From positions 310,001 to 374,000 of the forward strand of contig JAWZYV010012270.1 in the NCBI GenBank assembly GCA_038373885.1: a DNA stretch of 64,000 bases, in the 5' to 3' direction. The position numbers were made by a program, and so were the translations under genes. The stretch comes from Cheiracanthium punctorium (lineage: Eukaryota > Arthropoda > Arachnida > Araneae > Cheiracanthiidae). The notes under the pieces are model-generated. The model saw nothing but the letters and a program-made list of their open reading frames with translations. It was not told where the DNA came from and ran no database searches. Positions 52,995 to 64,000 of this stretch are shown here, piece after piece (within the stretch, counting starts at the first letter, position 1; each line of letters starts with the position of its first letter).

Positions 52995-53190
52995 TACTCA
53001 TAACTGCCAATTACTACGGAATATAATTAACTACTTTCTCTACATGATTTTTCGGCTTAAAATATAGCAAAATTTTTGTGCTGCGAGCGCGAGCTGGTTA
53101 CTATTTTGAAAAAAATAATTAAAAAATATACTGTTTACAAAAAGTGGTTAGTTATATTCCGTAGTACTTGGCAGCTATGACTTACTCTAT
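52995..53190. repeat. Foldback of ~40-bp arms
   Basis: TACTCATAACTGCCAATTAC with TACGGAATATAATTAACTAC pairs with GTGGTTAGTTATATTCCGTA and GTACTTGGCAGCTATGACTT further right. The loop is about 110 bp. It may be a small transposon whose edge coincides with the neighbouring hAT MITE. Confidence 0.5.
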
Positions 53191-53895
53191 ATAAGTGTAA
53201 ATTATTGGAGGCCCTCGAGCTCTATGGGTCCATAGAATTCTACATCTATGTAAGGTAAGTATCCATGTTAGTATCTTTCTACCATGTTATAAGTTAAAAA
53301 TAGAAGCAAAAGTAAAGGATCCAAAGGAGGAAAAAAAAAACATTTTCGATGAGATAGTGCATTTTAGACACGTCTGAACTTTTCTTCATTTCATACTTTA
53401 CATAACTAAATCTAATTTTAATGAACCAGAGCTTGGCGAGGGCGGCTAGTAACATTGTGTGTTACGTGGCGTCACAATGAATACCAAATCATGATTGAAA
53501 TCAAAAGAAGAAAATTTTTAAAAGTACAAGTAAAGGTTTTTTTAAGCGTTTGTAAATGGCTTGAAATACTTTTTTTATGTTAGTATAAATCAGTTTTCTG
53601 TATTGAGTGGTAAATTATTGGGTGGGCTCAGCCCCTATTCACAATTTATTGGGGGGGCTCGAGCCCCACGGGCCCATATAACTCTACGCCTATGCGTGAT
53701 TAATTACCTGTGCTCTGCTGGGACGGTATCAAGCGATTGTATCAGATGCATGCAATACATCTGTACTGATACATAAGAGGAATAATAAATTATTTTAAAC
53801 TCCAAGCAACACAATTTTTCATTTGCCTACAAAGAATTGAAGAGCGGAGTGGATGAACATGTTAGGTGATGTATCTCATTTAAAATAATATTATA
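53191..53895. other. No gene; hAT-like fragments
   Basis: AAATTATTGGGTGGGCTC, ATTTATTGGGGGGGCTCGAG and an earlier AAATTATTGGGGGGGCCGG (52776) look like subterminal parts of one MITE family, without clear pairs. Confidence 0.3.
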
Positions 53896-54340
53896 CAGGG
53901 TGAATCTAAACTCTTGGGTAAAACTTTAAGGGGTGATAGAGCACATAATAAGGAATCAGAACCACATAGCAATGTGGGGTCGGCAACGTCGTCTTCGTGC
54001 AGCTGTTAATCATCACTTTGGATAAAAGTGCCGAAACGACAGTGCCATTTCCGACCATTGTTCGTCAGAAACTAGTGTATTTTTCCCCGAAAACAGAAGA
54101 CTAAAATGGATAGTTTTAAAAATTCTATTTTATTTCATGGATGAAATTTTCGGAGACGAGCCTAGTGTTTATGAAACTGGGTTAAGAAATTAGACGGGCA
54201 CTTCAATGCTTTTCCCAAAGTGATTATTACCGGGTAAGTGAAAACTGCGTTTTTCACCCCATATTGCTATGTGATTACGATTCCTCATTGTGTGCCCTAT
54301 CGCCCCTTAAAGTTTTGCCCAAGAGTTTAGATTCACCCTG
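53896..54340. mobile_element. Inverted-repeat element with CAGGGTGAATC ends (445 bp)
   Basis: About 85 bp at the left end (CAGGGTGAATCTAAACTCTT...) is repeated inverted at the right (...AAGAGTTTAGATTCACCCTG). TATA flanks both sides within TTATA / TATATT. There is no transposase. The terminal repeats are unusually long for the length. The superfamily was not assigned. Confidence 0.7.
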
Positions 54341-54350
54341 TATATTAAAT

Positions 54351-55507
54351 ATGGAGTGACTCCCTTCGACTTCCCGAACACTTGATCTGTATGTGTTGTG
54401 TTGTACTTTGAGATTAGCTGTGTGCCAATTAGCTATACGTGGGCTCTAGGCCGAGGGGTGGGATGCCGTCCTTGGGATTCTTTCAAAGGGGTCGTAACCC
54501 ATATTTACTCTTAAGTTTCGGAGAAAACCACGAAAAACTCCTAACGGTTAGGTCGACGGGCGCGACCTGGTTTTGAACCAGGCACCCAGTTCAGAGCGCT
54601 ATTGCGCTATGCCACTGGTTAGGCCTTGATCTGTATCAAGTGTTTAAATAATTTTAATTCAACTAATCAGGATGCTAGTGCACTTCGAAAATTTGAGTGT
54701 ATAGGCCTCAATGTATAAGAATGCTTTTTCGTAGCTCTGAAAAAAATAAAATAAAAGCCCTACACACACCAAAATCTATGAAGTACGTACAGCAGTCGCC
54801 TGTAATATGCGTACTTAATTTGAGATCAACTGGATGAATCCTATAAACTCTAGCCCAGTTTCAAGAATTTGCGCCTATTGGCCGTAATGTATAAGAATTA
54901 ATTTCTGTAGCCCTGTACAAAAACTATTGGCACTACACACACCAAAATCTGTACAGGTTGAGTGAGAGTGACCTGTAATATACATTCCAAGTTTGAGTGA
55001 AACAGAATGCTCCATTTGGACGATAGCTGACTTTAAATAATTTGCGTCCAAAGGCCGTATTATGCAATAATTATTTTTTGAAACTCCATGAACAAACTAT
55101 CAGCTCTACAGACATCAAAATCTATGTAATCCATGCGACCATGACCTATAATATACATACCCAGATACACCACGTGGACGCTAGCGCACTTTCAAGAACT
55201 TCTGTCCACAGGTAATAATGTACAAGAATTCTTTTTTTGTCCCTGTAAAAAAAAGAAAAATAGTCCGATACACAGTAAAAGCGATACCGGTAGTGCGAGG
55301 GTGGTTCGTAATATATATGCCAAATCTGAGCTCAAAGGAATGGACCGTTTAGGAGCTATCATGTTCTCACACACATATATACATACATCACCGTAGAAAT
55401 AGCATAAATGAATTCAGAAGACCTAAAAACGTGTAAGTACATCAAAATCTCAAAGAATTTTTTCATGATTATAATACTTTCCTTGCATGGTACTTCTTCG
55501 GAAAGTA
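54351..55507 (-). repeat. (GT)n / 173-bp-array repeat family, copy D (diverged)
   Basis: The left end ATGGAGTGACTCCCTTCGAC and the right end ACTTTCCTTGCATGGTAC with TTCTTCGGAAAGT match the family in reverse. The array units inside are strongly diverged. A SINE is inserted near the left end. Confidence 0.65.
54393..54624 (-). mobile_element. tRNA-derived SINE with 12-bp target duplication
   Basis: CTTGATCTGTAT lies at 54381-54392 and 54625-54636. On the minus strand the head reads GCCTAACCAGTGGCATAGCG, A box AGTGGCATAGCGC, B box GGTTCAAAACC, then the family body (plus strand CCATATTTACTCTTAAG, GAGAAAACCACGAAAAACTC) and a tail of CAACACAAC. Confidence 0.8.
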
Positions 55508-55899
55508 ATAAGATTTCCGGTTGGAAGAACATGTTAACCCTTCACTGATTTAAGAATTGCCAAGAATATCGCTTTCAATCTATTTGTTTTCTCGTGTTAT
55601 GGTTAGGCAATGAATGATAAATTTTGATTAATGTAATGAAATAGAAAATTACTAAAAAATAATAAGCGTAAGCTATACGTTGGATGACTGGTTTTATGAA
55701 CAGTGAACGAGCTTTTTTCAAAAGAGCATAGGACCCACCATTCTGAAGGAGTCAAGTAATACTTTCATTGACACACTTTCAGAAAGTCTAATCCTTTAAT
55801 CATAAAACAAACGTCGGAAAGTTCACTAATGCTCTTTTTTTGGGGGGAGGAAGGGGCTCGACATGATTAGAAAGTGAGCGGAAAGCTGTCTATTTAAAA
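55508..55899. other. No gene seen
   Basis: AT-rich intron; no paired ends. Confidence 0.3.
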
Positions 55900-56069
55900 T
55901 AGGATGGACGCGAGACGACTTTTTTGCGAGACGAGACAGAGATTTACAGCTTTTTGCGAGACGAGACACACATTTTTAACATTACGACATAGGATTTTTG
56001 CGAGACGAGACAAGCTTTTAGCTATTTTGCGAGACGCGAGACGCTATTTTCGTCTCGCGTCCATCCCTA
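55900..56069. mobile_element. hAT-type MITE, GAGACGAGAC-rich, copy 2
   Basis: The exact 8-bp duplication ATTTAAAA lies at 55892-55899 and 56070-56077. The ends are TAGGATGGACGCGAGACGA and TCGTCTCGCGTCCATCCCTA's inverse partner at the right (GTCTCGCGTCCATCCCTA). Opposite orientation to 618-794. Confidence 0.85.
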
Positions 56070-56092
56070 ATTTAAAACAATCTACTCTAATA

Positions 56093-57084
56093 CAGGGATG
56101 AGCCAGCTGCTCCAATTGCTCCAAATTGCACCAAATCCATGATGATGCTCCAATCTGCTACAAAAAAATCTTTTTTAGACATTTTTGCTCCAAATTCACC
56201 GAAAGTGCAATTTTTTCAAGTAAATTTTTTCATGTGCTGAAAACGTTTTTAATCTCCTAAATTTGTACAAAAAATCTCATTGCACATTCTAATTTCAATC
56301 ATTGCTCATTCATTGCACATTCTCTTTTGTTTTTCTTCCATCCAATTCCTTTGACATTTCTTTGTTTAAAACCTCCAATACTTGAAGAATAAAAATTGAC
56401 CCTTCTTTTAAATTTAATAATTTTATTTAAGTTGATGAAATTTTTTGTTACCATTTTTTTTCAAGCCACTGAAAGTAGTTAAAAGGTTTAGAAAAATATT
56501 ACTTTTTGATTTAAAATAGATATTTAGTATAAAAAACTGTATTAATGTATAAAAAAAACGAATTAATTTATTAAAAAAACTGAACTTTTAATAATTATTT
56601 TTTTAAACTTCTGACACAACCACCCCTTGCAGAAATAAAATTTGAAATTATGTAAAGCAATGTTAAATTGGATGAAAAATCTCTAGTTTGTGAGATTTTA
56701 GATTCACCACTTCTAACTAAAACTGGTCATATCGTGGAATTTTTATTTTAAATTGGGGGGAGGGAACAAATATAGTAGAAAATGTGAATATGATGTATTT
56801 TATGCAAGAATTGTCTACGCATGTGTAGTTTTTGTTGCTAGCAAAGTGTTTTAAGAACTTCCCTAATTTTCATTTTTAGATTAACATTCCTAAATAACTT
56901 CTCCCTTCCCACAAAAAGTAAATTTTGTGTTTCAAAATTGACATTTATGTGCTCCATAACTGACTTTTTTGTGTTCCGAATTGCTCGAGAAATCTGTTTT
57001 TGTTGCTCCAAACTGCTCCAAAAATGTGATTTTTTATTGCTCCACAAATTGCTCCAAAATTTAATTTCTGATGGCACTTGCCTG
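56093..57084. mobile_element. Possible hAT-type element, TTGCTCCAAA-rich ends
   Basis: CTAATA directly flanks both sides (56087-56092 and 57085-57090). The ends CAGGGATGAGCC and GGCACTTGCCTG are weak inverted repeats, while TTGCTCCAAA-like words occur directly at both ends. The interior is AT-rich and non-coding. Confidence 0.4.
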
Positions 57085-57090
57085 CTAATA

Positions 57091-58500
57091 GAACATGCAG
57101 TCGCGATGGAAGCTGATTAAATGAAATATTTGGTTGTCATGTTTCAAAGGAATGGTTGCATTGAATAGATTTTTCCGTTTTTTTACAATTTTAATTTAAT
57201 GGTACTTCTAAGTACCGTCAGTAGATAAAGGGTTATAAGGACTGCATTAAATATTAGACTTCCAATCGTGCTACCCATTCTCGATGTAAGGCGACTTTAG
57301 CAGATATTATATATACTACAAAACCGGAACAGAACCGGCTTCGTGAAATCAGCAAAATCTGTCCACAAGGACGGTTTTTGAGAATTTTTACCCGTCTTCT
57401 TAAGTTTTCTAAACTTTGGCGATGAAAGTTAGAAAAGTTTTGCGTTAGGAAAAATTGCATTTACTACGTTCGCTAATGATGACCTTTCAGGGGGGAGAAA
57501 TGATAATATCTTTGAAATAGTTTTTTAACACTTTCCAGCAAGGTTGAAATGTGTGTAACAGGATTTCGGTTTGTCTGCCTGTCCGTCAATCCCTAGGTGC
57601 TCCCGTAAATATGCACTGATTTCTACGAAATATATATATATATATATATATATTATTCTTATCTATTGTAACATGTACTGTATGGAAAATGGTATAAGTA
57701 GTATTTATAGTTCTCCAACAAGAGGACTCAAAAGATTGCCAATACATTACGTTCTACGGGCAGTCGTTTTTTAAAGCGTGTTTTAGAGATATTAGGCTAC
57801 TTGAAATGAAACATAATTGATAAGGATTACAAGATGAAGCTTTTCATCGAAAATAGTGCTTGTACAATTAATAGTTCTACAGGAGTACTCAAAATAATTC
57901 CAATATATTACGGTCAATGGCAATTGAGAGACAGGCATCCATTTAAAGCATAATACTATCCTATACTAGGTAATTAGCTAGTGATCCGACGATAATTGTG
58001 TGCCTCCCTCAAAAGTCGCCAATATTTGCTAATTTTGCAATAAATCGCCAAATATGGTGTGAAAAAAAAAGTTTCGAATGAAGATAGAAAGTGTTTTATA
58101 ATTTAGGCGAACTGCATGATTTGCCTTTCTTGTTTAATCACGAGCCTGGCACGCAGTATAGAAAAAAAAATTCTTGTAATTTAACAGCTTACTATCTTAT
58201 GTTTACTAAACTGCCTCTTTACATGGTTATCCACTCAGATCTTCAATTATAAACAAGCAAATAAACTAAATCAAATTGCCTAGCAAACAATCGAACATTT
58301 CTCCTCCTTCATCGCAAAGACGCGGGGACAAGAGATTTCTTTTTGTGCCCATCGTTTCTTCCGGGCATGGATCTTTGAATACCGAGGAAGATTAACAGCT
58401 GTTATCTAGTTCGTTCTTGATGTGGAAAAGCAGCTTTAACGTACCAACTCAATTTATGAACCGCTGTTATAACAGCTGCACAAGAGCAGCATTAATGTAT
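57091..58500. repeat. AT-rich DNA with a decayed 173-bp-type array at 57.6-57.96 kb
   Basis: AGTTCTCCAACAAGAGGACTC and AGTTCTACAGGAGTACTCAA, each followed by CCAATA(C/T)ATTACG-type words, recur about 180 bp apart, like the units at 22.8 kb. (AT)n is at 57630-57653. Nothing else was recognised. Confidence 0.4.
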
Positions 58501-60545
58501 ATGAATATCAGGGTGCGAATTTAATCGTGGGGGGGGGGGTACATTTGAAAGAAAACATTCTCCAGAAGGGGACATTTGAAAAGAAAGGAAAAAAAGAAAA
58601 GGGGGGGGAGATGTAAATCACATACGGGCAACCTCTGGCCATGGGCGCCGGCAGCATAGGGCAAGGGGGGGCAATGCACCCCCGTCTTTTGTATGCATTG
58701 TTTTCCTTTGCTTTTTTGCTCTTTCCAACATGGTAGCCATACGTTGAAGTAGTCTTTCCCCCCCCCCTGGGAAATATTATGCCTGTGGCCCGCCACGGCT
58801 TTTGATCCGGCCCGCGGAACATATCAAAACCCATATAAACCATTCAAAATCTCATATAAATCTCTTATACACTGTATTAAATATCTGTAATTTTACAACA
58901 CAATGTGCTGCATCTAATTTACAACACGTGCAGCAAAATCAAATTCAAGCACTCGCGCTTGGTTTTTTAAACTTAGGGTGGCACTTCTGGTGGTCACATG
59001 ACATTCATAGCAAATCAGAATATCGTGCCATTATCAGTGAGCTAAGCTAGGACTCCAGGCAAGAATATGTGAGTTGAGTGAGGGGTTTGGTTGCCATGCC
59101 CATGTTTTTGTAATCTGGTATATGTGAAACCGACGTGTTGTTTAACCGACTCTTGTTATACTTCAACGGCTGTTAAAGATTTCAATAAAATTGATTATGG
59201 GAGGGCGGTTGTGTTCAGACGTTAATTGTTGAAGTCGTTCCAGATTTGAAAGGCAAATGCGTAAATTTCCAAGAGATATTGAACGAAGAAAAACAGTGTG
59301 GATAGTGAATTGCCGATGTGTTACAATGGAATCCGGTTACGGAAGTTGGACTTTGCAGTGTAAGTAATTCTATCATAATATTTATTTGGTTGAAATTATG
59401 ATATGTAGTAAAAAGTTTAGGTTCCAGATAATCGTATAATGTTGTAATTTAGTCTTCCAAAGCTTCTAATAACGTATAAAGTATGTGTTTATTGTACGAT
59501 GTTTGGATATTGGCGGTGTTCTAAACGGTGCCAAGACCGAGTTCCGGTGTGCATTTGTTTTAGTAAACAAGACTGCTGAACTGAAAAATGTCTGCAAGGT
59601 TATTACGCGTTTAATGATAGTAAACTATCAAATTGTATTAATTAAATAATAATATAACTTATATACTGCTTTTATTTTTTATTTAAAAAAATCTTTTTAA
59701 AGTGCTGTTTCTTCATTTTATAAGACCAAGTTCGTATACATATATATATTTATAAATATTATTTCTTCGTTTCAATGAGCTAATGGAACATCGATTCGAA
59801 ATATAATTATTTTGAAACATTAACGTCTTGTAGACAAGAGTTATTGTATTAAAAACTTTTCATCTTAAAGAATATGTAAATAAATATAAAAAATATAGTT
59901 ATAAAATTTTCTGTAGTCTCTTTTACTTGCTTCATTATTCTATTAATATATTTTTAATGCCAATATTGGTTAAAAATGTATTTCCAGAAAAATATTGTTT
60001 TAAATTCTGCATTAAGTTTGTCTAACTCAAAAAAAAAGTTTAAATTTATTTCGTTTTTAAATTGATTCTGACCGCCACATTAAAATTTTTCGAAGGTATT
60101 GAAAATTTTAATGTGCCGGTCAGCGAAGGTTTTGAAAATTTGTAATCTGCTGGTCCATATGTTGTAAAATGCTGAGAAACACTGCTCTATACAAGTATAC
60201 TACTATTAAGTTATATTTTATATAAAATGGATTTTAAATGTCAAAATATCAGGAGTATTCACTGTTATTTTAATATTTTAGTATGAAGTATCAGGTTTTT
60301 GAAAGCATTCTTTTGATTTAATTCATTTTTAATTTTTTTTATTTATAATACTACTTAAGTTTTAATCCCATTAAACCAATATTGGTAAATGTAGTTCAGA
60401 AAAAATAGTACTGTTTTTAAATTCTACATTAGTTTATGTCCAACTCGAGCTTAAATTTATCTGTTTTATCACATTTTTAAATTGTTTTTCAAAACTGAAG
60501 TATATTTATTTTATTTTCAATAATTAAAGTTCCCCCTATACATTT

Positions 60546-60581
<36 letters not shown>

Positions 60582-61091
60582 GAAGTAATTGCTATGCGTA
60601 TTTATATATAAAACTATATATATTGGTGTACTGTTCTCCCTAAGTAATTTTTAAATTCCAAAATATTAAGTGCTCATTGTAATTACATTAAACTAATTCA
60701 GAACTGAGAACCAGTCTTTGGAATCATTCTTCTTTCATAGTAATACATTTATGAATTATTTTATACAGAATATTTTTTAAAATGTTGTTTATATGGAGAC
60801 TTTTAAGAAAAAAATATTTTTTATTAAAACATGTACATATTAAATAAATCACATAGTTTATGTCCAACTCCAAAAATAGTTTAAATTTATCTTGTTTTAT
60901 CTCATTTTTAAATTGCTTTTCAAAACTGAAGTATATTATTTATTTTCAATAATTATTATTCATGCGTTATTTTTAAATTGCAAAATATTAAGTGTTTATT
61001 TTATTACATTAAACTATTTCAGAACTAAGAAACATTCTTTGGAATAATCCTTCTTTCATAGTATTACATTTATGAATTATTTATACAGAAT
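58501..61091. other. No gene; remnants of hAT-type ends and low-complexity DNA
   Basis: CAGGGTGCGAATTTAATCG (58511), GGGCGCCGGCAGCATAGGG (58642), GTGGCCCGCCACGG (58784-58797) and CTGAGAAACACTG (60170-60182) look like termini of old hAT-type elements, but I could not pair them with confidence. From 59600 the DNA is extremely AT-rich, with a 40-base A-run at 60549-60588 and a near-duplicated block (GTTTATGTCCAACTC with GAACTAAGAAC/GAACTGAGAACC) at about 60420-60740 and 60860-61090. Confidence 0.35.
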
Positions 61092-61534
61092 CAATGGTTG
61101 CACCTAGGATTTTACTTTGGTAGAGGGGGGGGGGAGGGCTACAAATACTGATGAACTCGGTCTATAGTGATCTCGATTGTAGTTATAACTCTTTTATCAC
61201 GTCAAAATTATTCAGTATCACTTGCCCATTGGGAACCCAATCCCACTATCAATTTAACTCGTTATAGAGTAATAAAAAATTATCTGATCTATTCAGTGAC
61301 ATTAACCGAGTTTAAATGTATTTCATACACTAACTGTAAGTATTTTTATAAAAAATCAATTTTTTTCCCTAAAAGATATTTTAGAAATAATTCGAAGACG
61401 ATTTTTTAAAAATAAAATATTTTAACTCATAATGACAACTTTTAATTTTATAAAGTTTTTTGACATCTAACTCTCCAACTTTAGGGGGGAAGGGGGTTCT
61501 GCCCCCATAGCCCCCCTCCGTGGGTGCGTCCATG
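61092..61534. mobile_element. hAT-type MITE, CAGTGGCGCACCCA family, copy 2
   Basis: Reverse orientation of 44363-44796: ATGGTTGCACCTAGGATTTT at left, CCGTGGGTGCGTCCATG at right, and shared interior TACAAATACTGATGAACTCG. The target duplication is no longer evident. Confidence 0.65.
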
Positions 61535-62364
61535 TACAATTTTTTTTCTTTTTAAATGTTTACAGGGACTTTTAAGAAAGAAATATTATATTTCGTTTAA
61601 AATATGTATTTAAATGTAATTAAAGTAAATATGATATAGGTAAGTAATTTTTTAAAATAAAATTATGCAAAAAACAGTTTAAGTAATAATCTTGAAACTG
61701 AATGTGTTTGATTTGTACAGATTTATATGAATATATTTATAATATTGAATTTTAACATTACAACCTTTATTTTAAAGATGTTGAAAATTTCTGATTAATT
61801 TAAAAGAGGATATTAATCAAACCATGGAAAAAACACTACATTTAATTTAATATTAGCACAATTCTCAATCGGCGGCATCTACAGAACTAAAATGGAGTTA
61901 TTTAAGTTGGAATAGTCAAATGAACAGTCAAATCCATTTTTGACACGATAAAAGATCCAATAGAAATGTGGGTAAAATTGACAGAGACTGTTTCAGCCCC
62001 ATGTAAACAAGGTGGCAGTCGCTGGAAGTTGGTGGTCGCCAAGCCTCCCCCCCCCAATATTTAGATTCTATTTGCACCCCTGTGCTAATATATGTATATA
62101 AATATAAACCTGTAATTAAAAAATAATGATTCATGTTATAACAGTTATTACTCGTATGTGAATATACAAAAAATATTTATATTGTTACTTTTATGTCAAA
62201 TAATAAATAACTGTGCGTGTGTGAGCGAGAGAGTGTAATATTTCTATTATATATGCAATAAATTGGTTGAAACATACAAAAACTTATAATTTCATAAAAA
62301 TTACATTCATAGGCACTTCAACTTATGCGGCCTCCTTTATTACTGCTCAATTTACATATGACCT
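61535..62364. other. No gene seen
   Basis: Very AT-rich. A single hAT-like end (GCCTCCCCCCCCCAATATTT) is at 62042-62061. Confidence 0.3.
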
Positions 62365-62562
62365 CTAGGTGTGTAGTCTAGAATGTGTCGGGATATTCAA
62401 GAGATGAGCGACTTCAGTTCGTAACCTCCTAAAGGAAGCACCGAGAGCCAGGAAGCAGTATTGCTTAAGGAGCCGAACCAATTGCCTCTGGAACTCATCA
62501 ACTGCTTCAAATTCAGGTATGAAATTTCGCTGTGAGGCTTGCATATTTAAAGAAGAGACCAT
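62365..62562 (-). CDS. Unassigned 65-codon open frame
   Basis: The minus strand has an open frame from an ATG at 62562 to a TAG at 62365. It lies in DNA clearly less AT-rich than its surroundings. The peptide looks protein-like, with charged and hydrophobic residues mixed (EFEAVDEFQRQLVRLLKQYC and FRRLRTEVAHLL). I do not recognise it. It could be an exon of an unrelated gene on the minus strand, a transposon gene fragment, or chance. No splice sites were established. Confidence 0.2.
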   Translation of the reverse strand: MVSSLNMQASQRNFIPEFEAVDEFQRQLVRLLKQYCFLALGASFRRLRTEVAHLLNIPTHSRLHT

Positions 62563-64000
62563 ATTTATTATTAACCCCCCCTTTTTTTAACCTTAAGAAT
62601 CTGATGAGTGTTAATGCATGGTAATGCATGTATATTTCATATGTTGAATTTTTTAATAATTTATTTATTGTTTTACATCAAATTAAATTTCATTAAAATC
62701 TTTTAAAAGAGGATTTGATTACAGTGGTATTATTGTGGTTTACAAAATACTTCAATACACATAGATGCTGGGACAAGATACAGAAATCAAATTAACATTA
62801 CAGATTTCTTTAAGCAATTAATGTTAAAAGAAAATTTTTCTAGTTTAATGTTATGCATCTTGAAAAATGTAACTAAATTGTATGTTTTTGAACTGATGTT
62901 GATTGTTTTTCTTTTGGAAAGGGTTTTCGAATTGATTGTGTTCTTTTATTGGCCGTGCAAGCATTCTCAGTGATTAACATAATAGATAATCGGGAGTTTC
63001 TCTGTATAATAATGTCATTGTATAATAATAAGACACTAACAGTTTTTCTTTCAGAAATAAAATTTTAAGAACATGCTTATTATTTATAAACAAAAACACT
63101 TTATATTTAATATACTTCCTTTTCAATAATTAAAGATTTTTAATTGAAATAATTGAAACTTAAAATGTTCTTCAGTAAAGAATAATATTCACAATGATTG
63201 ATTTAAATAATTACTGTGTCAGAAAAATACATTTTAAATGTTTTAGAAGTGACATCAAGTTTAAAAAAGAAAGAAAAAAAGGGAAGGAAATAAATTTTAT
63301 ATATGTATGTATATGCATACCAAGGTAAATGATTGACGTATGATTTAAAAAAGTCACTGCAAAGAAAGAAAAGGGGAAGCAGCTTTGACCACCACTGTTG
63401 TCAATCTAGAGTGTGGAAAATAAGTTATGGAATACTGGGTTGGGTGAGCAATGCGTGTGTGCCTTAAAAGCGAACTAAAGGAAGGCAGTCTTGTGCTTTC
63501 AGTGTTATAAATATAATTTGTGACTGTACCTAAAACAAAGAATATTTTAAGTAACCTCCCAAAGACTTTTTCAAGCATTAAAAGAAAGGATTCAGCATGC
63601 TGTGTCCACAATAACGCTAAAAATACTGTGCACTTTATAGGCAGCTTTGCAATGAGTCTGCAAGAATGTGTGTGGGAAAATAGAGGACTTTTTGGAAATT
63701 ATTTTCCAAAAATGAACGATTCTGCACCTACACAATATCTCCATTCATGTAGATTACGCTGCTTATCACTAAATTTTACAAAAGATGATTTTTAGAATGT
63801 TATTAGTTTTAAAAAATTATTTCATCCCATTGGCTCACCTTGTATATACAGTGTAACATCAAAATCCACCAAATATTACAGATGTATTTTCGCAGTTTAA
63901 TGCCTTTATGTTGAGGAATCTCAACATAGTACATATTTGATGCATTCTTTTAAAAAAGAAACCAGCATAACCACCTGATTTTTGCATGACGTATATATTG
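62563..64000. other. No gene recognised up to the window edge
   Basis: AT-rich intron-like DNA. A 91-codon plus-strand open frame at 63520-63795 has no motif I know. The expected third exon of the P4-ATPase is not visible, so it should lie beyond 64000. Confidence 0.3.

Noticed and set aside
58508..58843. Open frames of 90-110 codons on the minus strand
   Set aside because: They run through C-runs and hAT-type terminal sequence (CGCCGGCAGCATAGGG, GTGGCCCGCCACGG); no protein motif.

Overview
The window is arthropod-like nuclear DNA. It is AT-rich, has long introns, poly(A) and dinucleotide runs, and is packed with DNA transposons, MITEs, tRNA-derived SINEs and LINE fragments. A chelicerate such as a spider is my best guess from the repeat content and the very long intron; this is inference only. 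No rRNA, intact tRNA, CRISPR array or prokaryotic operon was seen.

Only one host gene can be supported. Two small plus-strand exons, at 29064-29154 and 52426-52484, join in phase and encode the extreme N-terminus of a P4-type phospholipid-transporting ATPase (flippase) of the ATP8B kind. The first carries 5' UTR and a Kozak-type ATG, the second the family signature ER-x2-RAND-x3-N-x2-F-x-YA. They are separated by an intron of about 23.3 kb. The first coding exon has a splice acceptor in front of its UTR, so a further non-coding exon should lie upstream; a CpG-richer segment with a TATA box and a good donor at 16.74-17.22 kb is a candidate. I saw no third exon, so the gene should continue past the right edge.

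Nearly everything else is mobile DNA inside or upstream of this gene. (1) 1-3516 is a stack of at least six elements inserted into one another (Tigger/pogo, hAT, piggyBac-type). (2) A foldback MITE family with TTAA target sites and CCCTTT termini occurs about ten times (3.0, 6.9, 11.7, 26.9, 28.5, 42.1, 47.4, 50.3, 51.3, 52.0 kb). Two other TTAA families begin CCCATTTATG and CCCTCTAATG. (3) At least five hAT-type MITE families can be defined by their ends and by exact 8-bp target duplications. (4) A family with a (GT)n tract and internal 173-bp tandem units occurs at 22.6, 25.2, 38.7 and 54.4 kb. (5) Other tandem arrays lie at 13.2-14.3, 18.3-19.5 and 32.6-33.5 kb. (6) LINE 3' ends lie at 7.4, 30.9-31.6 and 48.9-49.7 kb, each broken by later insertions. 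(7) tRNA-derived SINEs lie at 4.0-5.0, 6.5, 27.8, 37.0 and 54.4 kb.

I did not find a convincing new multi-gene system. The most unusual features are the nested insertions, the foldback MITE whose two arms share copy-specific variants, the apparently identical 272-bp tandem duplication at 23.1-23.6 kb, and the palindromic CACGTATCAC-rich tract at 36.37-36.58 kb. All positions were read by eye; no alignment or database search was run.
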